A stretch of DNA of 64,000 nt. Source: JAJPKK01 sp963747835 (GTDB lineage Bacteria; Pseudomonadota; Alphaproteobacteria; Rhizobiales; Xanthobacteraceae). Under the pieces are notes generated by a model, which was given only the letters and a program-made list of their open reading frames with translations, was not told the DNA's origin and did not search any database. The DNA lies in NCBI GenBank assembly GCA_963747835.1, contig CAVVGO010000005.1, positions 3,452,956 through 3,516,955 of the forward strand, written 5' to 3'. Positions 16,082-25,005 of the stretch are shown piece by piece. Every line of letters starts with the position of its first letter. Position 1 is the first letter of the stretch. The position numbers and the translations under genes are program-made.

Positions 16082-18259
16082 TCAGTTGGCGAGCGGGTCG
16101 GGGCGCATCTGCACCTTGTAGAGCTTCGGCGAGTTCTGGATGCCGCCTTCGTTGTGGAACGGCGCGCGGCTGCCGAACGTGGTCCAGATGCCTTTGCCCT
16201 TCCAGCCAGCGCTCGGATCATCGATGCGGCCATCGACGTTCTTGGAGAAGAAGCCCAGCGGATAGGGAACCCGAAGGGTCACGAACTTGCCGTCAACGAG
16301 CGCAGTGAGCGCCTCGCCGCCATTGGTGGAAGCGATCGGCACATTGGCGCCGAGGCCGAGCGTGTTGAGGCGGTCGACCCAGATGTAATAGGCATGCTGA
16401 GCGCTGCCCTTGTCGGTCACCCCCTGGAACTGCGGGCCCGGGAACTTGTAGAGCGCCCAGCCTTCCGGACACATCTTTCCGGTGATGGCTTCCGGTCCCT
16501 TGATCTCGGACTTGCACTTCTTGCGATCGAAGCTCGCCATGTGACCGCTGGAGAGCACGGTCCACACCACGCCATCCGACGTGAGGTCGATGCCGCGCGA
16601 GCCGTAGCCTTCATCGGGCGGCAGGAACAATTCGGCGAGCGCGGTCTCACTTGGGTTCGAGCCCGGGATGAGGTGAACGATGTAACCGGGCTGGTCCATG
16701 CGTGAGAACCCGACGTCCATCGACTGGCCCCAGATAGTGTCGTCGATCGGGCTCGGCTGAACGCCGTAGAAGCCCGCCATCACGCGCTTGTCCTTGGCGG
16801 GATCGAGCGGCTGGTTGGCCTCGGCATAGTCGTCGCGTTTGCCGTTGCCGTTGGTGTCGACGATGATCGGGGTCCAGCCCTGCGACTTTACGTCGTCGCC
16901 GGTGGCGAGATACATCTTGGTGTTCAGCCAGCCGACCACGCCGCTTTGCGGGCCGCCAGGGGAGGTCCACAGCGTATAGTTGGCGTCGTGGGCGAAGTTG
17001 AGATGCTGGGTGCTGTAGCAGGTGTTGATGAGCGACCACTTCTGCGTCTTCGGATCGTACATCGAGAGCTGCCGGCCGGACGTCTCCAGCGGCACGACTT
17101 TCGCCGACGGCAGGTCAGACCCCTTCTTGCAATAGGCCGGGTTCTCCTCGGGCCTGATCTTCGCCGTGAACCACACCCGACCCTGATCGTCGATCATCGG
17201 ATTGTGGATGCTGGTGTGGCTATCCCAGATCGCGTCGTCGCCCCAATACACCGAAGGTCCCGCCGTGTTGGTCTTGGTCGAGGGGGTCTCCGGATCGAGA
17301 TAGGGATGCTTGATCGTCGTGAATGTATTGGTGACCGGATTGAGAACCGGCACCAGGTCCGAGCTCTCCTCAGGCGATCCGTAGATCGGGCCGTTGGCGT
17401 TGATGGTCTGCTTCGACTTTTCGCTGGCGATGGCATCGTGTAGGTACATGCCCTTGGTACCCCAATCCCACACGCTGATCACGACGTTGCGCTCGACCCC
17501 CTGGGGCCGCGTGGGCTTCGCCGAGGGCAGTTCGCCGGCCGCGATGCGGTCGGTCCAATCCGCATAATTATCAACGGCCCTGTCGGGGCCGATGCGGGCG
17601 ATCGAAACCGCCATCTGGGCCATGGCCTGACCGGACTGCAGGCGGCGCTCCCATGCTTCATGGGAGTTCTTGAACTGGCCGAGCATCGGCGACAGCGTCC
17701 GTATCCCCTTCGAGCCGATCGAATGGCACGACTGGCAGGAGTTCTTGATGGTATCGATCCAGGCACCCTGCGTCTTGATGGTAGGCGGAATGCCGTTGCC
17801 CTTCGGGCCGGTGCCGGGGAATTCGGACGTGGCGGGAATCTTGAGCATCGAGTACCAGTACATGCCCGGATAATATTCGGCGGCAGCGGCGGGCGACGGC
17901 GCCGGCACCGCGGTCAAATTCAGGAGCTTGCCGGGCGTGCCCGGCACCTTGGACGAATCGACAAGTCCATAGCCGCGCACCCACACGATGTAATTCGCCT
18001 TGGGGAGGTCGGGGACCACGTAACGGCCCTGATCATCGGTGACAACGATCTTGGCGAACTTGGTCGGCAGATCGACGGTCTCGGCGATCACCCAGACGCC
18101 CGCTTCCGGTCCGCTCGGCCCGGTCACCACGCCGCCGATGTCGTCGCTGTCGATCTTAACGGCGGCCGCCTGAGCCAGTACCCGCGTCGGCGTGACGGAC
18201 GTAAAGGCCGCCAATGCCGCGACGGCTACACCCAGATACAATGCCTGCTTGATCTTCAT
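16082..18259 (-). CDS. Periplasmic carboxypeptidase-regulatory-like protein with a c-type haem motif
   Basis: A 725-residue protein starting at the ATG at 18259, preceded by a GGGAG site. A signal peptide spans residues 1-30 ('LYLGVAVAALAAFTSVTPTRVLAQ'). Residues about 40-100 form a carboxypeptidase-regulatory-like beta sandwich ('IGGVVTGPSGPEAGVWVIAETVDLPTKFAKIVVTDDQGRYVVPDLPKANYIVWVRGYG'). A single c-type haem site, CQSCH, is at 175-179. The remaining 540 residues carry repeated 'W..D', 'GRVWFTA' and 'GVVWTVLSSGHMASFDR' strands, consistent with a beta-propeller (vSGL/streptogramin-lyase-like). It is divergent from a cytochrome b561 gene. The sequence suggests a periplasmic electron-transfer dehydrogenase or binding protein. 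The substrate is unknown. Confidence 0.65.
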   Translation of the reverse strand: MKIKQALYLGVAVAALAAFTSVTPTRVLAQAAAVKIDSDDIGGVVTGPSGPEAGVWVIAETVDLPTKFAKIVVTDDQGRYVVPDLPKANYIVWVRGYGLVDSSKVPGTPGKLLNLTAVPAPSPAAAAEYYPGMYWYSMLKIPATSEFPGTGPKGNGIPPTIKTQGAWIDTIKNSCQSCHSIGSKGIRTLSPMLGQFKNSHEAWERRLQSGQAMAQMAVSIARIGPDRAVDNYADWTDRIAAGELPSAKPTRPQGVERNVVISVWDWGTKGMYLHDAIASEKSKQTINANGPIYGSPEESSDLVPVLNPVTNTFTTIKHPYLDPETPSTKTNTAGPSVYWGDDAIWDSHTSIHNPMIDDQGRVWFTAKIRPEENPAYCKKGSDLPSAKVVPLETSGRQLSMYDPKTQKWSLINTCYSTQHLNFAHDANYTLWTSPGGPQSGVVGWLNTKMYLATGDDVKSQGWTPIIVDTNGNGKRDDYAEANQPLDPAKDKRVMAGFYGVQPSPIDDTIWGQSMDVGFSRMDQPGYIVHLIPGSNPSETALAELFLPPDEGYGSRGIDLTSDGVVWTVLSSGHMASFDRKKCKSEIKGPEAITGKMCPEGWALYKFPGPQFQGVTDKGSAQHAYYIWVDRLNTLGLGANVPIASTNGGEALTALVDGKFVTLRVPYPLGFFSKNVDGRIDDPSAGWKGKGIWTTFGSRAPFHNEGGIQNSPKLYKVQMRPDPLAN

Positions 18260-18564
18260 CTCTAGCTCCCTGGTCGAGGCAAGCCCAAGGGCTGCCCTTC
18301 TGTCTGATGTTAGCAATAATTGCGGCAGCGGGTAAGCGGGTCGACACGCCGACAAGGTTCTTTCGTTAAAGGCCGAAATGATCGTCGGCGCCCGGCGGCA
18401 CGCTAGCCAGATCAGCGCGCGAGTGGCGCCTCGGCGTTGCCCGTTCCAATCCAAGCCTGACCTTGTTACCCTATCCACAAAGAAGCTACGGGGGGACGGA
18501 TGCGACGGCAGGCTTTCATCGCGGGAACGGATGCCGCCGCGGACCGGCGTCGGGGACGGCGGCC

Positions 18565-19119
18565 GTGAGAGCAAACGACACATCGAACGGCTACGGCTGG
18601 ATATCGATTGCGCTCCACTGGGTCACCGCGGCGACCGTAATCGCCATGTTCACCATCGGCACCATGTCCCAAAGCGCGGATCGGGAGGGATATGTGCGGC
18701 TCGTGCATTTGCACACCACCATCGGGGTAACGATGTACGCGCTCCTGTGGGGCCGTATCATCTGGCGCTTCAAGGTCGGCCATCCGGGGCGGCTGCCAAG
18801 GCAGGGCGCGTTCTTTTTCACGATCGGCAAGTATTTTCATTTCATGATGTTGATCGCCATCGGCATCCTGCTCGTCTCCGGACCCCTGATGGTGTGGTCG
18901 GCCGGCGAAGCGATATTCGTGTTCGGGGCCGCGGTGGCGAGCCCGTTCCGCGATTTCCCCGCCGTCCATGATGCCTTGCGCCACATCCACGGCTATGCGG
19001 CATCCTTCATACTGGCCGGGATGATTTTGCACGTTCTTGCGGTCTTCAAACACACCGTCGTAAATCGCGACGGCACCTTCGATAAGATCATGATCGCCGC
19101 TCGCGGCCAGCAGACTTAG
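18565..19119 (+). CDS. Cytochrome b561 family membrane protein
   Basis: 184 residues from a GTG at 18565 (an upstream in-frame start at 18463 would add a low-complexity tail). Four transmembrane helices are visible: 'ISIALHWVTAATVIAMFTIG', 'LHTTIGVTMYALLWGRIIW', 'KYFHFMMLIAIGILLVSGPLMVW' and 'HIHGYAASFILAGMILHVLAVFKH'. Histidines in 'ALHW', 'HLHT', 'KYFHF', 'RHIHGY' and 'LHVLAVFKH' fit the paired axial ligands of two b haems. Proteins of this type move electrons between quinone and periplasmic partners. It is divergent from the haem-motif protein and first in a co-directional run with two membrane proteins. Confidence 0.8.
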   Translation: MRANDTSNGYGWISIALHWVTAATVIAMFTIGTMSQSADREGYVRLVHLHTTIGVTMYALLWGRIIWRFKVGHPGRLPRQGAFFFTIGKYFHFMMLIAIGILLVSGPLMVWSAGEAIFVFGAAVASPFRDFPAVHDALRHIHGYAASFILAGMILHVLAVFKHTVVNRDGTFDKIMIAARGQQT

Positions 19120-19148
19120 CTTACGACCGTCAGCGGGAAATCGAACGC

Positions 19149-19670
19149 ATGGAACTCCTTGCCTGGATCGAACAGACCGATTTCTCGGTATGGTTGCGCG
19201 AATCGGATTGGGGTCAACCGATCCTCCTCTGCTTCCATGCGGTCGGCATGGGCATGGTGGTCGGAATCTCGTTCATGTTCGCCGCGCGAGTCCTGGGTTT
19301 TGCCAAGGAATTTCCCATCGCGGCGTTCGATAGATTGTTCGGCCTCGCCTGGTTCGGTTTCGTTATGAATACTATCTCCGGTGTCCTGTTGTTTCTCAGC
19401 GAACCGCATCGGCTGCTGCAAACGCCCGCGTTCCTCATCAAGATGGTTCTGATCGTGTGCGCCGGTTTTGCGCTCTGGATGCTGTCGAAAGCTCTGGAGG
19501 GCGGGGCGGATGTGCCTGCCTCGAACCGCCTGCCGGGCCCGGACGGTGCGCTCGTCGGCAATCAAGAGGTGACGTCGGCCGCCAAAGCCGCCGCCGTGCT
19601 TTCGATCCTGTGCTGGCTCGGGGCAATCCTGGCAGGTCGGCTCATCGGCTACACGATCCCGCCACCCTGA
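19149..19670 (+). CDS. Multi-pass membrane protein (DUF6644-like), copy 1
   Basis: 173 residues with four predicted helices ('PILLCFHAVGMGMVVGISFMFAARVLGF', 'LFGLAWFGFVMNTISGVLLFLSE', 'FLIKMVLIVCAGFALWMLSKAL', 'AAVLSILCWLGAILAGRLIGYTI'). Conserved polar points include 'CFHAVGMG' and 'RLIGYT', and a small acidic/polar loop of about 35 residues precedes the last helix. It starts 29 bases after the cytochrome b561 stop and is related to the next gene in length, helix layout and the 'W....W......H..G...' pattern. I assign it to the DUF6644 type by memory of the family only. No enzymatic motif is visible. Confidence 0.6.
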   Translation: MELLAWIEQTDFSVWLRESDWGQPILLCFHAVGMGMVVGISFMFAARVLGFAKEFPIAAFDRLFGLAWFGFVMNTISGVLLFLSEPHRLLQTPAFLIKMVLIVCAGFALWMLSKALEGGADVPASNRLPGPDGALVGNQEVTSAAKAAAVLSILCWLGAILAGRLIGYTIPPP

Positions 19671-19705
19671 AGTATGCTTCGCGGCGCGAACGCGATTGGT
19701 ATCTG

Positions 19706-20212
19706 ATGTCCGAACTCGAGATACTTCACTGGATCAAGGAAACCTGGCTCGGCGCCACGGTGCGCGGCAGCACGTGGCTGTTTGCCGCCGGCGAAACGCT
19801 GCACTTTATCGGGTTGTCCATGCTGGTCGGCGCGATGCTGGTGGTCGATCTGAGGCTGCTCGGCTTCCTGCGCGGGGTGCCGATCCGGGCCGCGCTCGCT
19901 TTTCTGCCGTTCGCCATCATCGGATTTCTGATCAACCTCGCCACCGGCATCGAGTTCTTCACCAACGACCCGTTCATGTACTGGCCCAACCCAGCTTTCA
20001 GACTGAAGATGTTCCTGATCCTGGTAGCCGGGCTCAACGCTATCGTTTTTACCGTCATGGAGCAGCGGCATGTGCTGCTGCTCGGCGACAAGGACAGCAC
20101 CAGCGCGTTCACCAAGGTGACAGCCGGGCTCTCGCTCGGGATCTGGCTCGTCGTGCTTCTGCTCGGCCGCCTGCTGCCATCGTTCGAAGGATCGACGAAG
20201 TTCTTCTTCTGA
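19706..20212 (+). CDS. Multi-pass membrane protein (DUF6644-like), copy 2
   Basis: 168 residues, ATG at 19706. Helices are 'TWLFAAGETLHFIGLSMLVGAMLVVDLRLLGFL', 'ALAFLPFAIIGFLINLATGIEFFTND', 'FRLKMFLILVAGLNAIVFTVM' and 'AGLSLGIWLVVLLLGRLLPSF'. The 'ETLHFIGL..GAMLVVDLRLLG' segment parallels 'CFHAVGMG.V....F..R.LGF' in copy 1, so the two are probably paralogous subunits of one membrane complex with the cytochrome b561 protein. The spacing is 35 bases. A histidine in the first helix could be a haem or quinone-site residue. That is inference. Confidence 0.6.
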   Translation: MSELEILHWIKETWLGATVRGSTWLFAAGETLHFIGLSMLVGAMLVVDLRLLGFLRGVPIRAALAFLPFAIIGFLINLATGIEFFTNDPFMYWPNPAFRLKMFLILVAGLNAIVFTVMEQRHVLLLGDKDSTSAFTKVTAGLSLGIWLVVLLLGRLLPSFEGSTKFFF

Positions 20213-20328
20213 CGACCGGACCTTTCGGAAAGATTCTTCCACGTTTTGAATATTTACGAAGCAATTCTGTCACGTTTTGCCTGAATTTTGAGATGGAACC
20301 TGCATTGTCGGTCACCTAGATTCGCCGC

Positions 20329-21075
20329 GTGGCAAGCAGCGCAGCAGCGTCAGCCCGTGGCGCGATCCAGATCAACGATGTCGTGTTCAGGCACGGATCG
20401 GCCGCTGTGCTTGGCGGGGTATCCTGCGCGATCGATGCGGGCGAACATATAGCAATTGTCGGACGTTCCGGCGCCGGCAAATCGACGCTGCTGCATTTGA
20501 TCGCCGGGCTTTTGCCGGCCCATCGCGGAAAGGTGCTGATTGACGGAATTGCGGTCGATGGACCTGCTCAGGGCGCCGTCCTGATGTTCCAGCGGCCGGC
20601 GTTGCTGCCGTGGGCGACCGCGGCGGACAATGTTCTGCTGCCGCTGCGCTTCTCGGGCGCGTTTCGCCGCGATCCGGCGGCCGCGCGACGAAGGGTCGGC
20701 GCGCTGCTCGAACAGATAGGCCTCGGGGATCGCATCGGGGCGCTGCCGACCGAGCTTTCCGGCGGCCAGCAGCAACGCGTTGCGCTCGCAAGGGCGCTCG
20801 CCGCCACCCCGGACATCCTGTTGCTCGATGAGCCTTTTTCGGCGCTCGACGGGGAAACCCGCGTGGTGCTGCGCAATGACGTCCGCCGCCTCGCGAGAGA
20901 CCGCGGCATGACGCTCGTGACCGTGACGCACGATCTCGCGGACGCTGCTGCGCTCGCCGACCGTGCCCTTCTGCTCGCCGGTTCGCCCGCGACCATAAAG
21001 GAAGACATCCCACTCGGGCGCGACGCGGAAATCCTCTTGCGCGCACGATTTGCCAACCTTCGCGATGTTGCGTGA
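20329..21075 (+). CDS. ABC transporter ATP-binding protein (nitrate/sulfonate/taurine type)
   Basis: 248 residues starting at a GTG at 20329. The ABC signature set is complete: Walker A 'GRSGAGKST' (45-53), Q-loop 'LMFQRPALLPW', signature 'LSGGQQQR', Walker B 'ILLLDEPFSALD', and the H-loop 'TVTHDLADAAALADR'. Length and the 'LLPWATAADNVLLPL' block are those of SsuB/TauB/NrtD-type importer ATPases. The next two genes are its receptor and permease, so this is a complete importer of three genes. The 117-base gap upstream, which is AT-richer, likely holds its promoter. Confidence 0.85.
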   Translation: MASSAAASARGAIQINDVVFRHGSAAVLGGVSCAIDAGEHIAIVGRSGAGKSTLLHLIAGLLPAHRGKVLIDGIAVDGPAQGAVLMFQRPALLPWATAADNVLLPLRFSGAFRRDPAAARRRVGALLEQIGLGDRIGALPTELSGGQQQRVALARALAATPDILLLDEPFSALDGETRVVLRNDVRRLARDRGMTLVTVTHDLADAAALADRALLLAGSPATIKEDIPLGRDAEILLRARFANLRDVA

Positions 21076-21103
21076 CGCCCGTTCACGACGAAGAAAGACA
21101 TTC

Positions 21104-22345
21104 ATGATGTCGAGCGGCCATGACGATCACCATGCCTGCGGCCAAGACTGGATCCGGTCCGACTGGACGAGGCGCGATACGCTCGATCGGCTGGCGCGCG
21201 GCGGCCTTGCCGCCGCGGTGGCGGGAACGGGCGTCGGATCGGGAAGCGCTCGGGCGGCAAACGATGAGGTGGTTCGCATCGGCTATCTTCCGATCACCGA
21301 TGCGAGCGCCCTTCTGGTCGCCCACGCCAAGGGCTATTTCGAAGAAGCCGGGTTGAAAGTCGAGCCACCGACGCTGGTTCGAAGCTGGTCGGCGCTGGTC
21401 GAAGGCTTCGCGGCCGGAAAGTTCAATCTCGTCCACCTGCTGAAGCCGATCCCGGTTTGGATGCGCTACAACAACCGGTTTCCGGTCAAGATCCTGGCGT
21501 GGGGACACACCAACGGCTCAGGCCTCGTGGTGGGTGGCGATTCCCGCATCACGACATTCGCGGATCTTGGCAGCAAGCGCATCGCGGTGCCGTATTGGTA
21601 CTCGATGCACAACATCGTGCTCCAATACGCGTTGCGTGAATCCGGGATCACGCCGGCGATCAGGTCGGACGGCAGCGCTCCGAACGTGAAGGAATGCGCA
21701 CTGCAGATCCTGGCGCCGCCCGACATGCCGACGGCACTGGCGGCGCGGAAAATCGATGGCTACATCGTGGCCGAGCCCTTCAATGCCCTCGGCGAACTCA
21801 GGGTTGGCGGGCGCATGCTCCGCTTCACCGGCGATATTTGGCGCAACCATCCGTGCTGCGTGATCTCGACCCATGAGAACTACACGAGGGACCACCCGGA
21901 ATGGACCCAGAAGGTCGTCAACTCGGTCGTGAGGGCGCATCTTTATGCATCGCGAAACAAGCCGGAGATCGCTCAACTCATTTCCCGGGACGGCAAGGGT
22001 TATCTTCCAACCCCCTCAGATGTCGTACTCAAGGCCGTGACCGATTACGGTCCGCAATATGATGCAAGTGGCGCGATCCATCATCGTGAATGGCACAATG
22101 GGAGGATCGATTTTCAGCCGTGGCCCTATCCGTCCGCCACGAAGCTCATTGTCGAGGCGATGAACAAAACCGTCGTTGAAGGCGATACGACGTTTCTCAA
22201 AGGGCTCGATCCCAATTTCGTCGCCGACGATCTCGTGGACTATCGTTTCGTCAGGGCGGCTCTCGATCGCTTCCCCGGCTGGATCGACGACCCGAGCGTC
22301 GACCGCGCCAGCCCATTCGAGCGTCGGGAGGAACTATCGCTGTGA
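21104..22345 (+). CDS. ABC transporter substrate-binding protein with Tat-like signal
   Basis: About 413 residues. After a polar start comes a twin-arginine-like signal, 'TRRDTLDRLARGGLAAAVAGTGVGS', suggesting export of a folded, perhaps cofactor-bound, receptor. The mature part shows the NrtA/CmpA/SsuA pattern: 'VRIGYLPITDASALLVAHAKGYFEEAGLKVEPPTLVRSWSALVEGFAAGKFNLVHLLKPIPVWM', 'IAVPYWYSMHNIVLQYALRESGI', and 'MPTALAARKIDGYIVAEPFNALGELRVG'. Two adjacent ATGs (21104, 21107) are possible starts. Its stop codon overlaps the start of the permease (TGATG), implying translational coupling. Confidence 0.8.
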   Translation: MMSSGHDDHHACGQDWIRSDWTRRDTLDRLARGGLAAAVAGTGVGSGSARAANDEVVRIGYLPITDASALLVAHAKGYFEEAGLKVEPPTLVRSWSALVEGFAAGKFNLVHLLKPIPVWMRYNNRFPVKILAWGHTNGSGLVVGGDSRITTFADLGSKRIAVPYWYSMHNIVLQYALRESGITPAIRSDGSAPNVKECALQILAPPDMPTALAARKIDGYIVAEPFNALGELRVGGRMLRFTGDIWRNHPCCVISTHENYTRDHPEWTQKVVNSVVRAHLYASRNKPEIAQLISRDGKGYLPTPSDVVLKAVTDYGPQYDASGAIHHREWHNGRIDFQPWPYPSATKLIVEAMNKTVVEGDTTFLKGLDPNFVADDLVDYRFVRAALDRFPGWIDDPSVDRASPFERREELSL

Positions 22346-23163
22346 TGCTTGCCGCCGTCGAAAGCCGCGCCGAGGGCGGCACCTCCGGCGGCGTATTGCG
22401 AATGGCCGCGAGCGTCGGCGCGCCGCTGCTTGGCATCGCCCTGGTGGTCGGCCTGTGGTGGATGGCTGGGCTGCTGCTCGAAGCAAATCCGCGCTACGTC
22501 GCGTTTGGCGGTTTCACCATCGACCGCACTCTAACGGCGTTCAGCCAGTTGCTGGTGTCGGGTGATGCATGGCGCGCCACGGGACCGAGCCTCAATCGTG
22601 TTGGCCAGGGATTGGGCTGGGCTGTTGTCATCGGCGTTCCGGTCGGACTTGCGATCGGAAGCTTTGCGATGCTTGAGCGCACGGTGCAACTCCCGTTCCA
22701 AATCTTGCGCATGGTCAGTCCACTCGCTTGGATGCCGATCGCGGTCCTGCTGTTCGCCACCTGGAACGGCGCCATCGTATTCCTGATTTCGGCGGCCGCC
22801 ATTTGGCCGATCGTGTTTTCGACGGCCGCCGGCGTCAAGCGCATCGATCCGGTCTGGCTCGCCATGGCGCGCAATCTAGGCGGCCGACCGTTCGCCGTCC
22901 TGCGTGCCGTTATCGTTCCGGCGGTCGCGCAGGACATGCTGACCGGGCTGCGCCTCGCACTCGGCGTGGCTTGGATCGTGCTGGTGCCGGCCGAGTTCCT
23001 GGGTGTTACCAGCGGGCTCGGTTACGCTATCAATGATGCACGCGACACACTGTCATACGACCGGCTTGCTGCGCTGGTGTTGCTGATCGGCATCATCGGG
23101 TACGTTCTCGACGCGCTCATCAACGTAACGATCCAACGCGTGCGCTGGACACCTACGACCTGA
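22345..23163 (+). CDS. ABC transporter permease (SsuC/TauC-like)
   Basis: 272 residues, ATG at 22345 overlapping the previous stop (TGATG). Six hydrophobic helices are interpretable. The EAA loop that contacts the ATPase is 'WLAMARNLGGRPFAVLRAVIVPAVAQDMLTGLRLALGVAWIVLVPAEFLG', matching the binding-protein-dependent permease consensus (EA...G......V..P.......GL). The N-terminal 'LLGIALVVGLWWMAGLLLE' and 'YVAFGGFTIDRTLTAFSQLLVSG' are characteristic of the nitrate/sulfonate/bicarbonate subfamily. It is followed by an OsmC gene after 23 bases. Confidence 0.85.
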   Translation: MLAAVESRAEGGTSGGVLRMAASVGAPLLGIALVVGLWWMAGLLLEANPRYVAFGGFTIDRTLTAFSQLLVSGDAWRATGPSLNRVGQGLGWAVVIGVPVGLAIGSFAMLERTVQLPFQILRMVSPLAWMPIAVLLFATWNGAIVFLISAAAIWPIVFSTAAGVKRIDPVWLAMARNLGGRPFAVLRAVIVPAVAQDMLTGLRLALGVAWIVLVPAEFLGVTSGLGYAINDARDTLSYDRLAALVLLIGIIGYVLDALINVTIQRVRWTPTT

Positions 23164-23186
23164 ACCTAGAAACCAAGGAGGCTGAA

Positions 23187-23760
23187 ATGCCCATAGCCCA
23201 AGGTAACACCAAATCCAATTCGACCAAGGTCAAGGAAATCGTTTCCACGTTCGAGACGATCGACGGCACCGCGCTTCAGGCGCTTTCGGAAAAAGGCAGA
23301 GCCGACCCGAGCGCCGTCCGTACCGTGCGCTGCCGTACCGTCGCCGAGGGACGCAAATTCCGGCACCTGAATTATATCCGCAATCTTCCGGCCCATATTG
23401 TCGATGAGCCGCCGGCGCTGTTGGGCGACGATACCGCACCGAATCCGACCGAGGCACTTTTGGCCGCGCTGGGTACCTGTGTGGCCGTAGGACTGCAGGC
23501 GAATGCGGTGGCGCGCGGATGGACGGTCCGCGGAATCGCGCTTGAGCTCGAAGGCGACATCAGCATCACATCGGTGTGGGGCACCGGCGATCTGGCGCCC
23601 AAGCCACTTGGAACTCACCGCGGTGCGGATCAAGGCGCACGTCGATATTGATGGCGCGACCCCGGCCGAGCTCGATGAACTCGTCGCTCACGCAGCGAAA
23701 TGGTCGCCCGTGCTCAATACGGTCCGCAATCCGGTGCCGGTCGAGATCGCCCGCAGCTAA
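23187..23760 (+). CDS. OsmC family protein (single frameshift)
   Basis: About 190 residues. OsmC/Ohr-fold proteins carry reactive cysteines and reduce organic hydroperoxides or bind thiols. The block 'PNPTEALLAALGTCVAVGLQANAVARGWTVRGIALELEGDI' includes the first conserved cysteine (GTC). The second conserved position is not an obvious cysteine, so peroxidase activity is doubtful. An extra A near 23609 breaks the frame. Corrected, the sequence continues 'PLG-LTAVRIKAHVDIDGATPAELDELVAHAAKWSPVLNTVRNPVPVEI' and ends at 23760. It starts 'MPIAQGNTKSNSTKVKEIV' after an AGGAGG site. Confidence 0.75.
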
Positions 23761-23771
23761 GGGACGGCAGC

Positions 23772-24872
23772 GTGAACGACACCGTAGCGGTCGCGGACCC
23801 GAACGCGACCGTCAGCTCGATTGTCGCCGACGATCTGCGGCCGCTGGCGCGTCGCATCGATACCGAAGGACTTTATCCGGCCGAAATTCTGCGGCGGCTC
23901 GGCGCGGCCGGTGCGTTCGCCCATCACACCGAGCGGCTCGGCGCTGGGCCGGCCGGCATCATTGCTGCAGTCGACGCGATGGCAGAGGTCGGAGAATCGT
24001 GCTTGTCGACCGCCTTCTGTACTTGGTGCCAGGATGCGCTGGTCTGGTATCTCGACCGGTCGGATAATCCGGCTCCACGCCGGCGCTACCTCGCTGCGGT
24101 TGCGAACGGCAACCTTCTCGGCGGGACCGGGCTGTCGAACCCGATGAAATTCTTTTCGGGTATTGAGCCGCTCGCGCTCAAGGGCGTACGGGTGCCTGGA
24201 GGATACCGTGTCACGGGGCGGCTGCCATACGTCTCCAACATCGAGCAGGGCCACCTGTTCGCGAGCATCTTCGCGGTGGAAGGCGCTTCCGATCGCCGCA
24301 TCATGGCGCTGTTCCGCGCCGGACAGGACGGCGTGAGCCTAGCGCGAAATGCACATTTCATCGCCCTCGAAGGCACGGCCACTTATACGGTATTGATTCG
24401 CGAGGCGTTTGTTCCGGACGACGACGTTCTGTCCGAGGACACGAGCAGCTTCGTGCCGCGCATCCGCAAGGGCTTCGTTCTGCTACAGGGTGGCATGGGC
24501 TTCGGCATCGCACGGGCTGCCGCCCGGCTGATGCGAACCGACGGTCCGGGTCGCCGTCACGCAACCCAGCTCCCGTTGGGACCGGACAGGATCGAGGATC
24601 GCGCCAACGAGCTGGCGCGGCAAGTTGCGGACCACGTGCGCGACGTCGAGGCGCCGGATCGTGCATCATTTCTTGCGGTGCTTCGCGCCAGATTGGAGAT
24701 TTCCTGGTTGGCGCTCGAGGCCACGCAGTCGGCGATGCTCCAATATGGCGCCCGCGGATATCTGGCTGGATCGGAGCCGGCACGTCGTCTGCGTGAAGCA
24801 CAATTTGTGGCGATCGTCACGCCGTCCGTGAAGCACATCTTGACCGAACTCGCAACGGCTGACGCCTTATGA
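23772..24872 (+). CDS. Acyl-CoA-dehydrogenase-fold flavoprotein (monooxygenase/desulfurase-like)
   Basis: 366 residues from a GTG at 23772. The acyl-CoA dehydrogenase architecture is seen: an N-terminal helical part ('LARRIDTEGLYPAEILRRLGAAGAFAHH...GIIAAVDAMAEVGESCLSTAFCTWCQDAL'), the middle beta domain ('LLGGTGLSNPMKFFSGIEPLALKGVRVPGGYRVTGRLPYVSNI') and the C-terminal helices ('ISWLALEATQSAMLQYGARGYLAGSEPARRLREAQF'). The usual catalytic glutamate cannot be placed with confidence. Members next to SsuABC-type importers are often reduced-flavin monooxygenases of the DszC/SfnB type, which open C-S bonds. It follows OsmC by 11 bases, so it is part of the transporter operon. Substrate is inferred only as a small organosulfur or related compound. 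Confidence 0.65.
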   Translation: MNDTVAVADPNATVSSIVADDLRPLARRIDTEGLYPAEILRRLGAAGAFAHHTERLGAGPAGIIAAVDAMAEVGESCLSTAFCTWCQDALVWYLDRSDNPAPRRRYLAAVANGNLLGGTGLSNPMKFFSGIEPLALKGVRVPGGYRVTGRLPYVSNIEQGHLFASIFAVEGASDRRIMALFRAGQDGVSLARNAHFIALEGTATYTVLIREAFVPDDDVLSEDTSSFVPRIRKGFVLLQGGMGFGIARAAARLMRTDGPGRRHATQLPLGPDRIEDRANELARQVADHVRDVEAPDRASFLAVLRARLEISWLALEATQSAMLQYGARGYLAGSEPARRLREAQFVAIVTPSVKHILTELATADAL

Positions 24873-25005
24873 TCCATTGTCGGTCGATCGATTGACGATG
24901 AGAACGAGTTTCGATAGCGTCGCTGCAAACGTCAATTGCAGTGGGTTGAGCTGGGCTAGATCAAAAAGCTCGACACTTCAGAAGACCGCAACCGGGGAGG
25001 AATCC

